Below, piece by piece: positions 13,320 to 25,847 of a DNA stretch of 64,000 bases. The DNA is taken from assembly GCA_036785325.1 (NCBI GenBank), contig JAXIVH010000008.1, forward strand, positions 7,756,658 to 7,820,657, read 5' to 3'. The DNA comes from Urophycis tenuis (lineage: Eukaryota; Chordata; Actinopteri; Gadiformes; Phycidae). The notes beneath the pieces are model-generated. The model was not told where the DNA came from, searched no databases, and saw only the letters and a list, made by a program, of their open reading frames with translations. Position 1 is the stretch's first letter. The number at the start of each line of letters is the position of its first letter. Both the position numbers and the translations under genes were made by a program.

Positions 13320-15129
13320 CCGCCTCCGCCGCCACACCCTTCCTGTCAGTGGGGCATCAGCTGATCCAATAGCGGCGAGGCAGAAGCCAACATTGTTGTA
13401 GCGTGCAGCGAGAGGCGGGACACGTCCCATTGACCTGACGTTAAAGAGCGCTCAGAGGGCTCATCGGCTCATTCAAAATGTTTCTGCAGGTACCAGACAG
13501 GCCCTTGCTCTGACTCACGGAGCACAGCAGGAGACTCTGCTTATTGTTTTTCTATTTTTTTCAAAGGACCACTACAGACGCAGACGGAGACAGAATGTCT
13601 TTTGTGCGCAGCTTTGTTTTCTCTGAATGTAACTGCTTATCTCACCCCCCCCCCCCCCCCCCCCCCCCCCCCTACCTCCGCCCTCGTCCTCCTCCCCACT
13701 CACTTTATATGGAACTTCCTGTCAGTGATGACATCACTCATACGGAAAGGCAGGCCCGGATTAAAGTGAAATGGGTGGAGTGAACAGTCTGGAACACACG
13801 CAGATGCAGACGCACATGCGGGGACACACACACACACACCCACGGACACACACACCCACGCACACACACACACACACACACATATGCATGCACACTCGCA
13901 CACAGACAAACACACACACACACAGACATACACATTTGAAACAATATGCTAACACAACGAATGCGCGTGCACACACACACACACACACACACACCCGGGT
14001 CTCGCGTACATGCAAGCACCCCTGTTTTCACCCCGCTGTCCACAACTGGCTCGTCGGAATCTCAGCAATGCCTCTCGCAGTGATGAAGTGGGATTAAGAC
14101 AAGCCTGGTCCATGCAAGGGCCAACTATGCTACGATAAGCCAGCTAGCTTCAGGGGGGCCAAGGCTAGCCATGGGGATTTACCAGCCAGCCCAAGCACAA
14201 GCACACTCTGTTCCCTCAACACACACAAACACACACACCTCTGGTTTCTGCCACAAATTGAGTCAACACGCGTTGTTTGTAGCCTTTTGTGTCGCTGTGT
14301 TTGGTTAGCGCACATGTCAGCGGTGGGTCCGTGTGGCCCGGTAAGGTCAGGCGATACAGTTAAAAAAACAACAGCACTTAACGCCCGGCCAGGCTGAGCA
14401 CTCGGGCCACAAGAGAGTGCGTCGGATTAGCACGTTCCAGGTGTTTCTTTTAACACGGATGACGTGGAGAAGTCGTTTCACGTAAAAAAAATAAAAAAAA
14501 ATACACCGACGATAAATTGTCTGGGTTCCTCAACATGTGCTTTGTTTGATATGTATATTGAACCAGATAAACAGAGGGAGAGAGAGAGAGAAAAAAAAAA
14601 AACTAGACATGGCTGAAGAAAACCCCCATGGCGATCTGATAAGCCAACTGCGAGACAATATGGGCTTCGTCCTGTGGGCTGCTTGCGCGCTGGGCAGATA
14701 AGCATGTTTTTGACTTTCTTATCTTCGCTTGAGCCATCCCGTGCGCTGCCTTTTGTCTCCATCAAGACTTGTGCAATTAGTTTTACCCCTTGTGTTTGTT
14801 CACCCTGTCGTTTATTTATCTGAAATTGAAATGCTACTTTTAGAAAATACTAATATAACACGAGGGGAGGGAAGATTGCAAGGTGGCTCTGTGCATGCTA
14901 CTTTATTGAAGTACCCTCTCTTTGACTGGAACATGACTGTAAATGCATAACGGCAGTTACATTTGCCTAAAAAAGCTTTATATTCAGGATTGCACATCTG
15001 ATACCTATTTGCAGTAAATAAAGTGCATTGTTGTATCATTTCCAGCGGGCTTGCTCCTGCAACACAATGCCTCGTCGTTCTCTTTGCTGCAGGTAGAACA
15101 CATGGCAATCTGACAAGCTTTCGAAATGG
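12742..15129. other. Intergenic with (CT)34, C28 and CA repeats
   Basis: A pure CT tract lies at about 13250-13317, C28 at 13645-13672 and interrupted CA at 13797-13996. I see no coding exon. The stretch 12860-13250 is unique-looking sequence that could be regulatory, but nothing in it is diagnostic. Confidence 0.5.
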
Positions 15130-15424
15130 AACGCTGTGTCTTTAAGAGCAAGTGTGTCGGGCGGGGCCTCGTGAGTTCTGAGATTATAACATCTTTGCTC
15201 ACAACAACACTAGTAGACGATCGAGTAGAATCGCGTATTTGTTGTAACTACGGCACTGCCGTTCTGTGCCTGGAAGCATAGGAAACACTGGCACTCTTCA
15301 TTGTAACAAGGATCACACAAACCAAGGAGATATATATATTTATTTTTTTTCTAATGCAAAGGGGACTGACTGCTGGTCTGACTTTAGGGGTCTGGAAGTG
15401 AGTGAAAACGGCGAGGTTATTTAG
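15130..15424 (+). promoter_or_regulatory. errfi1: Candidate errfi1 promoter and non-coding exon 1
   Basis: A GC-box-like GGGCGGGGCC at about 15157-15166 is followed by a ~260-bp non-coding stretch ending in a strong donor, TTAG|GTAAGT, with the splice at 15424/15425. A second possible donor (GTGAGTG) lies about 30 bp earlier. The first coding exon begins after an acceptor at 18207, so an upstream untranslated exon is expected, as in mammalian ERRFI1. Inference only; no transcript evidence. Confidence 0.35.
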
Positions 15425-16681
15425 GTAAGTAAAACAGAAAATTATACAGCAAATGGTGTCTAGTATATATTACTATCGCCCGAGACGATAGATGTTGGAT
15501 TGGTGAAAGGTTGTATTTTCTAACATTATTAACACCTTCAGAAACTCGTTTAGTTGTGTTTTACAAAGGAGAGGAAGGCATTGACAGACATCTAATTTTC
15601 AAATCAAATTAAACTCAGCACGGAGACTATTTTCTACAAAATGAGTCACACCAACGTCCAGAAAGGGTTTGCCATTTACGAATTGTGACCCTTTTCTCTT
15701 TTTCTGGCGCAGAATATTAGAACATACAGCCCATACTTTACCGCTGTTTTTTTTTTGTTGGTCAAATCCGAGCGAGTGTATTTCATCATTTACTAGACTT
15801 GTCAAATAGCAAAGCTGCGTGTGTGTTGTGGTGTGAGTCACCTGCCTCCTAGAAGGCTTCTAACCATTATTATCTCAATCCGGTAAGGTGAGGGGGTGTG
15901 CGCGCTGTTTGCTTGCCGCACAGGTAGAGCGAGTATGGTTGCTCGGAAACCGCTTCAGGGGTGTCATAAGCGGGGTGTGATCTTCCTCCTACAAGGGTTG
16001 CGTGCACCTTCTGCTTTAACCTCAAGGCGGGATAATGCAGTCAGATTGTATGTGAGATTGGAACCCTGAGATTGGAATCTCACAAACCCACCACCACCAC
16101 CACCACCACCACCACCACCACCACCACCAGTCAACCTCAGCACCGCAACCAATATCAGCCGTAGCAACTTTGCCCCGATTCTTTTATAGCCTAATGATTT
16201 TGGCAATGCATCCAATTTCAGAGGAGCAGAGGAAACTGTCTATCTTAAATCACGCTAAAAGAAAAACCCTGGCGGCGAGATTGGATTCGTGGCCCCAAAG
16301 GACAGCCCTGAAACGAGCTGCGTACAAATGTCTCCCTCATGCTGCCCATGACTACACATCATTTGTTTAATCCCGTTGCCTGTAAATGCTCTCATGGTTA
16401 ACTGCCAGGACCATCTCTTTGCACCTGTTGTGAGGGGAAGCGCAAGGCCCCCCTGGGGTCCATTATCGAGGATCATGTTGCTTCCCCATCTTCACCCAAC
16501 CGAACGAACGGCCCCCCCAAACGGGGGAGAAAGGGTCGGTGGGGGTGTGGTGGGCGTCTGTGATGCCTTGGTTGGCTCTTTTATTTTTTTTCATCAGGGG
16601 GGACTTAACTTCCTGTTGCTTGCTTTTGTTCAAGCTTTATTTTTTTGCCAGCTGTCTGGGCATTATCTAAACACGCGCACA

Positions 16682-16749
<68 letters not shown>

Positions 16750-18207
16750 CAGGCACACACTGCTCCCACTTTTGGGAGAGTGGTGTCCTCAGTCATCGGG
16801 AGGACATTATAAGCTGCAGGACAGCGTGTCCAGGGATGCATGTGTGGCCGGCTGATGGGGCAGACAGACTTATTACAGGACAACAATGCTAATTGTAATG
16901 AATACGTGTGCTGATGGACATCGCAGCGTGTCACAGCTGTTCATGCATTGCACGTCAAAGAGGTGACATGACAAAAAGAAAACGTGGTTATTTTGACTTG
17001 ACTTGGGATATTACTGTCTGGCATGATATATATTTAATTTAAAAAAAAAAAAAAAGATCTCACCAGCCAATCAGTAATCTGTGGCTCCTCCGTATTTTTG
17101 AGGTTGAAATCTCTCGGCCTGTTTGCCAAGGATCCAGGTGGAAGTCTTCACTGTTGCGTGCTCAACCGTGCTCTGCTGCCCTCATGTCTTGCACACACGT
17201 CCTCAGCGAGGGGGAAGCTTCATCCGTGCGTTCCTTGTGAATGGGCACGCCGCTTGTCTCGTGAATATGACCAAATAAATTGGCGGTGTATCACCGGCGT
17301 GCATTTCGTCATCGTCGTGTCACGCAGTGTGGTCACTGTGGAAACGTTCCCCTCTGACCGGTCGAAGGGCTTTCCCCCTGGCAAATGCAGACACAGACTT
17401 GTGCAGCCGTCGCCGGCGTGTTGTGTCGAGGATAGAACGAGCTGCAAAACCACACAAAGACACATGGAAGCTACGCGGCCGCGTTTTAACCCCAAGTCAG
17501 TCCTTTTGTTTGTACGGCCCCAAATCAAGTGATTCCACTTTGTGTGTGTGTGTGTGTGTCTGTGTGTGTGTGTGTGTGTGTGTCTGTGTGTGTGTGTGTG
17601 TGTGTGTGACAGCATTTTTCATGACATTGTAACATCCACGGGGCCATCACGCCAGCGTTTGAAGTTCCATCGCTGTGAGCGTCTGTCATTCCTCTGTCAG
17701 CGAGCGAGCAGAGAGAATGTTGCCTCATCTGAGGAGAGGTCCGTGTTATCATCTCGAGTCACTAGCATCCCAAGTATCCCGCCCCCCCCCCCCCCCCCCC
17801 CCCCCCCCCTCTGTGCCACTTCCGTCGTTGAAATCAGTATGGCCAGCAGCACGCCGGTTTTAAAGGTGCAGTCGGTGAGATGTGCGAGCCGTCAATGGCG
17901 CGTCGGTTGGTCCGGGGAGTGTGATTGTTTTCGGAGAGTGTGATTGGTCCGAGGAGTCCGCCCTGTAGGCCCGTCGCAGGTGTGTGAACGCCACGCTCCG
18001 GCCATGCCAGAGAAACGCCGGCGAGGGAGGGGTTACGCTCGTGGGTTGTTCAGTTCCATAAACCCTGCTCTCTTCCGCTCCCTCTCTGCACAAAGCTCGA
18101 ATCTAACCTCGGCTCAGCTTTAACGTCGGCTTCCCTTTTGCGTTCATTGTGTCTTTGCAGTGATACACGCTTTGGACTAATGCAGCGCTCTTTGTTTTTT
18201 TTAACAG
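15425..18207 (+). other. Putative errfi1 intron 1 with microsatellites
   Basis: No coding signal. It contains (CCA)n at 16088-16129, (CA)n at 16674-16760, GT repeats at 17541-17609 and C28 at 17782-17809. It ends in a T-rich tract and acceptor TTTTTTTTAACAG at 18207. Confidence 0.45.
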
Positions 18208-18279
18208 GCACATTTGAATTACCAGCGGCGGGGACTCAAGTCTTTCCTGGCTTTGATGCGACCCGATTTTGTCTGGAGC

Positions 18280-19956
18280 ATGTCCACAGCAGGCCTGACT
18301 GCTCAGGAGACCTGTCTGCCCACAGAAAGACCCTTCCTGCGGGCCAGCTACTGTCACAGCATGGCTCGATCCAAACCCTCATGGACCAATCCTCATGAAC
18401 TACAGAAGTGAGTGCAGAGGATACTGGCAGGATGTGCTGGTGCTCAAGAGCATCACTTAAAACGTATGGCGAGAACATCACAAAAAAAAAAAAAAAACTA
18501 AATCTGTGACATGCATATGAAGAGCAACAGTCGAAAAAGGGTGGCTGTGGGTTGGGATTGAGTTTTGATTGCGGTTGTTTGTTTTCCCTCACCAGGTTGT
18601 TGTACTTCAGCATGGAATCCCAACATATAGACCTCCCGTCCTATCAACCGCTACCCCCTACACTAAGTGTTGAGAGTAAGTATAGAAACTGTCTAGACAC
18701 TCCGCCGTTGTTTACCATGTCTGAAGCCAGCCGAGACCTTGCTCCCAAACGATGGCGCCATAGTGAGGGCTTATTTCCTTTTTAGAAAGATACATATTAT
18801 TTTGGAGACGCCGAAACCACTCGCCTAACATTAAAATCTAACTTTTGCGTTCTTGTTTTCCTTCGCGCTCTATAAGCATACTCTGTGGCCCCGAAAGAGC
18901 TGTATCTAATTGTAAGTGGTCGGGCTGTATGACATTTCTCACATTCTCGCTTCCCCCCCCCCCCCCCCCCCCCCACCGCGCCGTCCGACAGAAAAGAAGC
19001 AGAGCTCGTGCACACAGTGGCTACCCCAGAAGAAGTCCCGGCCCACCCTTCCCTGCCTGTCGTTCAGCTCGGAGCCGTCCACCCCCAGCCCGGCGGAGGA
19101 CGACCAGGTGGTCCCGCCCTTCCAGAAGCTGTCCATGCAGGAGCGCGGCAGCCCCCCCCAGACGCCCGGCAGATGCTCCAAGCCCCTCCCCCCGCTCCCC
19201 GTGCGGACGGACCTCTGCTCCCAGCAGGACACGGACAAGGAGGTGGAGGAGTACTTCACCGGCACGGAGGACAACCGCCGCCTGGTGCCGTCGGGCAGGA
19301 GCTTCCGGGAGGTGGGCCAGGTCAACCTGGCCTACTTCGAGGGCCCCGCCGTGCAGCCGCGGCCGCCGCAGCCCCACCCCCACCCGCACCCACACCCGCA
19401 CCCCCACCCCCAGAGGGAAACCAAATGGGAACCCGTGGAGAAGCGGCCGCCGGAACCGCCGCGGTCCCCCGCGTGGGCGTGCCCGGGGCAGCCCGACAGG
19501 GCCCAGAGGAAGCTGCGGCGGTCCCAGTCGGGCCCCGCCGGCTCCAAGCCCACGTTTCTGCGCTCGCCGCGCCGCCCCCCCGCCGTGGACAGGACGGCCC
19601 CGCCCCCGGTCCCCCCGCGGCCCAGCAAGACAGTGGACTACCGGCGCTGGTCGGCGGGGGACCCGCACGGGGGCGCGTACGGCGACGAGGTCAAGCCCCC
19701 CGCCCTGCCCCCCCGGGAGCCCGTGTCCGTAGGCTGCTGCCGGACCCCCAGCCCCAAGAGCCTCCCCTATTACATCAACGGGGTGATGCCGTCCACCCAG
19801 AGCTTCGCCCCGGACCCCAAGTACGTCAGCCTGCAGCGGCAGAACAGCGAGGGCTCGCCCTGCATACTGCCCGTGATGGAGAACGGCAGGCAGGCCAGCA
19901 ACACGCACTACTTCCTGATGCCGCTGGGCCGAGGCGGGAGAGAGGACTCTATTTGA
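18280..19956 (+). CDS. errfi1: ERBB receptor feedback inhibitor 1 (MIG-6), short C-terminus
   Basis: ERRFI1 is a feedback inhibitor of EGFR/ERBB kinases. Coding exons are 18280-18407 (within an exon starting at 18208), 18596-18675 and 18992-19956; phases agree and give 390 residues. The start MSTAGLTAQE matches the family amino terminus. Exon 4 shows EDDQVVPPFQKL, RSFREVGQVNLAYFEGPAV, RRSQSGPAGS (245-254, the 14-3-3-type serine site in mammals), two proline-rich SH3 ligands (PPPVPPRP and ALPPREP), DYRRWSAG, and the EGFR-binding segment from about 335 (GVMPSTQSFAPDPKYVSLQR). THYF around residue 376 corresponds to the mammalian THYY tyrosines that block the substrate cleft. The protein ends 14 residues later, whereas human ERRFI1 (462 residues) continues for about 67. 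A PHPHPH tract lies near 200. Teleosts have two errfi1 genes; which one this is cannot be settled here. Confidence 0.93.
18953..18974. repeat. C22 tract forming the errfi1 exon 4 polypyrimidine region
   Basis: A pure C run lies 18 bases upstream of the acceptor CCGACAG|AA that starts the main errfi1 coding exon. Length variation here would directly alter the 3' splice-site context. Confidence 0.85.
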
Positions 19957-20919
19957 CTCCATAGGCAACAAACTGCCGGGGGGGGGGGGCCTTGAGAAAG
20001 ACACAGACAAAGGAAACAGTGATATCGGACACTTCTATCCCTTAAACTGCTGCTTATCCTATTTTTTTTTTATCATTAAGTTTTTTTTTTTTTTTTTTTT
20101 TTACCCGTCTGTATTCTGATGACACAGGGTATGTGTGCACTGTATTCAGTTACTGGAAATGTCGGAACGGCCATTTGCGACGAGGGGCGACTTGACAACA
20201 ACGACAACAACGGCGACAACAAACCGCTTCTCGGGTTAGAGATTGTGGCTAAACCGCGGCACGGATTATTTTTTTGATATTGATTTGTTATTTCACCGTA
20301 TTGGACAGTGTACTATTGTGTGTGGCTCATGTTGCAGCGCAGTTGGAAGGGCACAAGCCGGACTTGTGCCCTGCGTTCTCAGTGTTTTTGTGCGTGGCGG
20401 GGCAGAGAGGAGGCTCCTGACACTTAAAAGTTTAGTTTTGACCTATTTTTTTTTTTCATTTTTTATATTGCTTTTGTATCTCGCGTGGGACAAAAGGTCA
20501 GTAAAGCAACCATGTATCACTTAACGTATCTATGAAGCTCACATTACCATTTTTATATCTCTACATATATGAAGGACGCATTGATGCAAAAAAAAATCAC
20601 CCTCTTTATGGTCTGTACTGCGTAGACATGCGTGTGTTCCCCTGCATGTCTGGTCTGCCACCTGTTTGTTCCCCTGCCTCGGGAGTATTCCCTGACTTTT
20701 CTGTCCCCCATCCTCTGTTTGTTGTTCGCCTGTCCCACGGTACATTTTACACCAGTGGATGGACGCCATATTTGTAGCTATGCATGATTCCGGCAGAATG
20801 TCTCGTTGAGCTTCCACTGGCGAAGGTGTTGTCTGTGTGCGTGTGTGTGTGTGCGCGCGTGTGTGTGTGCGCGTGTGTGTGTACGACCAGTGCTTCTGGT
20901 TATTCTTTTTTTTTGTGTG

Positions 20920-20987
<68 letters not shown>

Positions 20988-22027
20988 TATAGATTGACTT
21001 TCTACATTTTGTAGGAAAATAGTTAACAATATTTGTTACCGCGCTCTGCCTGTTTTTGTTTTTTTGCGGCGCCCGCTCTTGTCAGGACGACTTCCTCCGG
21101 TGCACGCCTGTATTACCCGCCGACGGCGTCCAGCTCGGGCCTTTTTGCACAGGAGTTAACTCTTGGTAAAGCTGTGAGTCATTCGCTTGGAAATAATTTG
21201 CCTCAAGTACTACCTCCCACCTGACGACCCCCCCCCCCCCCACCCCCCAGAAGGAACGCTCTGACGATAGCCGCCATTCACTTTTTGCTTCACCCTCTTG
21301 AGTGACGTGCGTGTACAGGACTAACACGCCAGACCCCCCCGGCGTCGGGGCTGGCGATGTCTCACGCGATCCCCCCCCCCCCCCCGCGAGAGCTTTAAAG
21401 TGCAGCCACGCAGTTTACACCACTTTGACGTTTCTTTTCTTTCTTAGTCCTTAAAATCACTGATCGTGCACAAGGAGTAGGAGGTTTGGCTCACCTGATA
21501 ACACGCGTGACACACGCACGCATGCACGCACGCACGGACATGCACCCACACACGCACACATACACACACACAAACACACACAAATACACACACAGTGCGC
21601 AGGCCATGACAAACTGACAGACTTTCTTGTTCTGCTCATGCATTCCTGCCTTACATGATTGCAGTGGGTGTGGTATGACAGACTTTGGCTGCTGGCAGCA
21701 GGTGAAGTACATGAATTTTATTGTTATGGGTGATTGAAGAACCAGTGGGATGACATAATTAATGTAGCACATTAAGGTAACCCCTGGGTGAAGAACAAGC
21801 TGTTCAGTAGGAAAAAAAGAAAGGACACTTTAGTGTGAAGGTCAAACGGTCATTGAAGTATGCTTTATATTTTACTCTGCCTCCTGGTCACGAGAAAGGA
21901 ATACCTTGCTAGGGACAAAGTTTTGATATATAATGTCTCAACATGTTTACATTATACACTGATTTTTTTTTTGTTCTATTTAATCTTAATATATTGACAT
22001 GTCTTATTGGAAGTACAGAGGAATAAA
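19957..22027 (+). other. errfi1: Probable errfi1 3' UTR
   Basis: Non-coding sequence after the errfi1 stop with long T runs (20062-20102), GT repeats (about 20830-20880), an (AT)n run (20924-20984) and poly-C runs (about 21229-21242 and 21371-21385). AATAAA at 22022-22027 is a plausible poly(A) signal; AT-rich ATTTATTTA-like sequence follows near 22211. ERRFI1 mRNAs are known for long, unstable 3' UTRs; the end chosen here is a guess. Confidence 0.4.
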
Positions 22028-22679
22028 AAAAGGCGACAACAAATGAAGATTACGGTGGTACGTTGAGAAATAACTGACATTCTCTGCTGTGGTATATAAA
22101 AACATGCACTGGGAGAGTTAAGAGTGTGTACAGTATTTAACAAAGAAATTGTCATTACGCATAGTTGATCGATCTATAGTCTTTTAAAAAAGAAAAAAAC
22201 AAAATAAAACAATTTATTTATGAGCCTGTTGGATTTTGGCGTGTGTGTGTGTGTTCTCTTCTCCCCCAGCGTGATTCAGCTGTTTGACCTGTTCCATCAT
22301 CGCCCACACACACCACCGCACCACACTGTGTCTCACTGGCCACAGTCCAGGCACACCACGGCGTCTTAAACAGACACACGCATGTTACCTCCTGCTTCCT
22401 GGTCGCAAGTGTGCAACCTGGCACTTTTACAGCTTCTAGAGCACACTGCCTCCCCATACCAGCGGGCATAATGTCCAGGTTAAGTGTTTTACAATGCTCG
22501 GGGAGTGCCTTTTCAATGCTTGACTTTTGTCCGTGCGGTTCCACATGAACGTCCACAGGGATGAGTTGAGTTCAGTTGCGTTGGGTGAAAGGGTTGAGTT
22601 GAACATGTCGAGCGTGCTTTCACGTCACGACGTTGCCAGCGTGGCGTTTTTCTTAACAAAGGCAGTGACCATTTCAGCA
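22028..22679. other. Unrecognised; open minus-strand frames 22218-22743
   Basis: Two overlapping minus-strand frames (22218-22556 and 22513-22743) are open for about 110 and 76 codons. I recognise no family in them and there is no convincing exon structure. The right one runs into the duplicated segment starting at 22680. Confidence 0.25.
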
Positions 22680-24679
22680 GGTATGGTGCACTGCTGATAA
22701 TATTGGATCGTGTCTCTGAATAGAACAAAAGGGACAGTGTCATCTATGTAGGCCAAGCCTTTAACCTGCTTCAGTCTTGACTTAGCCAACAGCTGACAGA
22801 ATGGGTGGTGAACATGGCTTCGTGTCTTATGAAATCGCCCCAGTTCGCAACACAGCTCGTTGCTTGTGAGGTAAATGGGTTATGTTAGTATACTGAGTGT
22901 AACAAGGACAGGATATTGTAGTTGTAATGCTTCGTATCAACTCCATATTGATTGTTGAACTCCTGGCTATTCTCGTCGTATTAAAAGCTATGTGATTTGT
23001 AAGAGATTAATGTGATTGGGACCTATAAACTGTGAGCTTTATGAGCTATGTGATTGTCACTATACTCATAGTAATCAAGACTAAATGTAATGGTTTGTAA
23101 CTGTTTCTTTACAGCTGGGCACATAATTCTGGTTTGCCTTTTGCTCTTTTAGATTTGACCAACAGCAACAACATTGATGTGTATCATTCCCATATAGAAA
23201 TAGGCCCAAAACCCTAATCCTGGAACATTTTATGATGAGCTGTATTAAATAATCAGTTGGGCATGGTTGTTGCCTTTTTAATTGTTATATTACCTCTGCT
23301 GTTTAATCTGAAATGACGGAGCAAAGAGGAATTATTCCCTTCCTTTTTTGCTTTAATACATGGCCCATAGGCATGAATTGCACAGTAATAAGCAAAGGTA
23401 AAGACTAATTTCTATACCATGACAAATAGGGTCCATTAATATGGCAGTAGCAATTCCATTCATCTACTGCTTTTGTGTCCACCACTTATACTGGTAGGCC
23501 TACTGCTGTATACCACATTCACTTGTGTCTGGTGATGTACAGTATTTGAAAAGCACCATTTGAAAAAAGAACAGTGTTACGATCATGATAATGACAATTT
23601 TATTATTATTTATTAATAACACCTCATTGTCGGTAGTTGTTGACGTTATTAGTAATAGTAAAAAATAATAGTAGTAGATACAAGTTGTATGACGAGGTTC
23701 TTTCAGACAGAATATGTCCATCATATTATAACTGAACATTTGCGCCCTCTGGTGGAAAATGGGTGTTTTACAAAGGTGGAATGGAAAGTCTTTTTATACA
23801 ACAGGAAAGGCTACAGTGATTGATGAAATGTGACTTATTGCAGATTTAAATCAGTACATCAAATATTTTGTAGTACATGTACGCATACTACATGTACTGT
23901 GTGGAACACACTTGCTGACCAGAGTTCATGTGTTCTGGACGTGCACTACATTTCTGTCCGGCGTCTCGCCTCACTCAGAGGATCCCTGAGGGAATAAAGT
24001 ATACTGATTAGGGAAATTACTGAAATTGCAGGAAAAGGGTCAGACAGTGGCAAACTCGAGATGCCAAAGAAATCTTCCTCAACAATGACATATATGTATA
24101 CTTGATTTTTTTTCTAACGAATTCTAAAGATCCTTAACTAGTCCTTTCTCAGCCGTATCTGCCAATTCTATCACATCAAAAGTAGTTATAAGTGTTCTAG
24201 ACACGTTATCTGTCATTGTCCAATCAGAATCGTCAGATTCAAGTCGTGTTTCAAATGGTCCCGCCTCTCTGGGCGATTTAATTGACGTGGAAACTCACCC
24301 AAGCCTTCTCCCATTGACTCTCATGTTAAAACCTTTTTTCCCCCGGAAAATTACCCTCCAATTCATTTTGAATGAGGGTTTTGGGACTCGCCCTAACGCT
24401 CTTTCGTCATACGTCACGCAAGCACGTTACACCGAACCCACACATCCTCAACCGGCTAATCCAGTGTGTGAAGTTTTGCGGAGTGTTCGAGTAAGTAGTT
24501 AGTTTTGCAAGGCAAGGATGAGACGGAGGGCTTCGCCAGGTATTTTTCTTGGATTGGTGGACTTCGTGGCACAGTCAGAGATGTTGTACACTCAATTGAA
24601 ATCCTTGAAACTTGTTCTGGTGACTTTCTTACTGTTTTAGCATCAATGAAATATGTCACCTTCTTATGACTCTTTTTCA

Positions 24680-24710
24680 GTCCCTTTGGATAAAAGCGTC
24701 TGCTAAATGC
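24680..24710 (+). mobile_element. SINE tail fragment
   Basis: CCCTTTGGATAAAAGCGTCT followed by GCTAAATGCCC is the conserved 3' end of the SINE family also seen at 9116-9289 and 44725-44865. No head is recognisable upstream. Confidence 0.6.
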
Positions 24711-25304
24711 CCTAAATATAATGTAAGTTAGACAACGTTTTGTGTCATGGCGCCGTGCCGGTGTTCCGTATTAACTTGTGACCACGTTAACTGGTGACCG
24801 TCCGCCAAACGCGTCTGTGGTTGTCGTAGAAACGACAGATGTTGAAAACGGGAAAAGGGAACGTAGCTGTCCTCGCAGATGCCTTTGTTCAGTGTCCTGT
24901 CGTAGCTCCCGGGACTCCGTACAGTTATTTGAGTTTTTATTGTTGTTGTTTTTTGCTTGTTTTTATTTATTATTTGCACACCGTTTTGGGGCTTTACACA
25001 CTAGCCACACAACAAGAGGCCTCTCCACCGCTTTGGATATCTCGTTGTTGCTTTTTCCGTGCTTTGGTCTCTCCTGTGGGGTGTACTACGAACCTCGATG
25101 AACATACCCAGGCTTTCTTTGGATAACCTGGATCGACAAATGCGAAACTCGCAATCGGAGTTAAACGGTACCACGAAGCTCACTTACGAGTCGATTTGTC
25201 AAGCCAGGTTTTCCGCTTTAGTTTCAATGCGCGTTCCCATAAAAGGGGCATAACCCAACGTTATTCACCGTGACGAAATAGATCCGACGGAGCGAACACG
25301 GGCT

Positions 25305-25447
25305 ATGTACTTCACTCAGGAGGAGCAAGTAGTCGTTATGAACTCATACAAGGAGTTTAAAAAGACAATAACGGCAGGTGGCAATGCTGTTGCCCATAAT
25401 AAGGCTAGAGAGGCATGCTGGCAAAAAATAGCACATTCTGTGAATGC
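25305..25447 (+). CDS. Myb/SANT-like DNA-binding exon, Harbinger-associated type
   Basis: An ATG at 25305 opens about 47 codons beginning MYFTQEEQVVVMNSYKEFKK and ending AREACWQKIAHSVNA, followed by a good donor GC|GTAAGT. The pattern (FTxEE, a tract rich in K, then WQKIAxxVNA) is that of the Myb/SANT-like domain found in Harbinger-transposon partner proteins and the related MSANTD/NAIF1 family. No further exon or transposase was found nearby, so this is probably an orphaned transposon exon. It lies in the left-copy-specific part of the duplication. Confidence 0.5.
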
Positions 25448-25639
25448 GTAAGTGAAAAGATTCTGCATAGCCTAATTATCTAAAAATAACTGCCAAATGC
25501 AGAATTGTTCGCCATTAATCCCAAATAGAGTGCATATGATTGCAAAAGCAACCTCCAACCTGCTTTATTGCGTAATTTAGGGAATTAATTTCAAATACAT
25601 CCGATATTTAAAAAACGTATTGCGTGTGCCGGAAGTTAG

Positions 25640-25790
25640 TGACAGTGGTGTGGTGGATTAGTATGTGAACTGCACGCCAGCGACCGGTGTTCATATCTTT
25701 CCTGTCCATCATCATGCCTTTTACCCCCATCTAGATTGGGTGCTAGCATGACCGTCCGAACATGGGTACAAGTAAGAAATAAACACAAAA
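25640..25790 (+). mobile_element. Possible tRNA-derived SINE
   Basis: GTGGTGTGGTGGATTAGTAT resembles a tRNA A-box region and CGACCGGTGTTCATATC a degenerate B-box about 35 bp later. A short tail follows. Borders are unclear. Confidence 0.4.
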
Positions 25791-25847
25791 TCATAATTCA
25801 ATATGGTAAGTTTAAAGCACTTCTTCTTCTTCTTGAAAAAAAAAGGG

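Noticed and set aside
19008..20010. Long alternative frames (up to 329 codons) on both strands of errfi1 exon 4
   Set aside because: Shadows of the GC-rich errfi1 coding exon; only the 18992-19956 frame matches ERRFI1.
24839..25126. 95-codon frame with hydrophobic stretch as a small membrane protein
   Set aside because: Overlaps another frame of similar length and contains no recognisable signal or family; probably chance.
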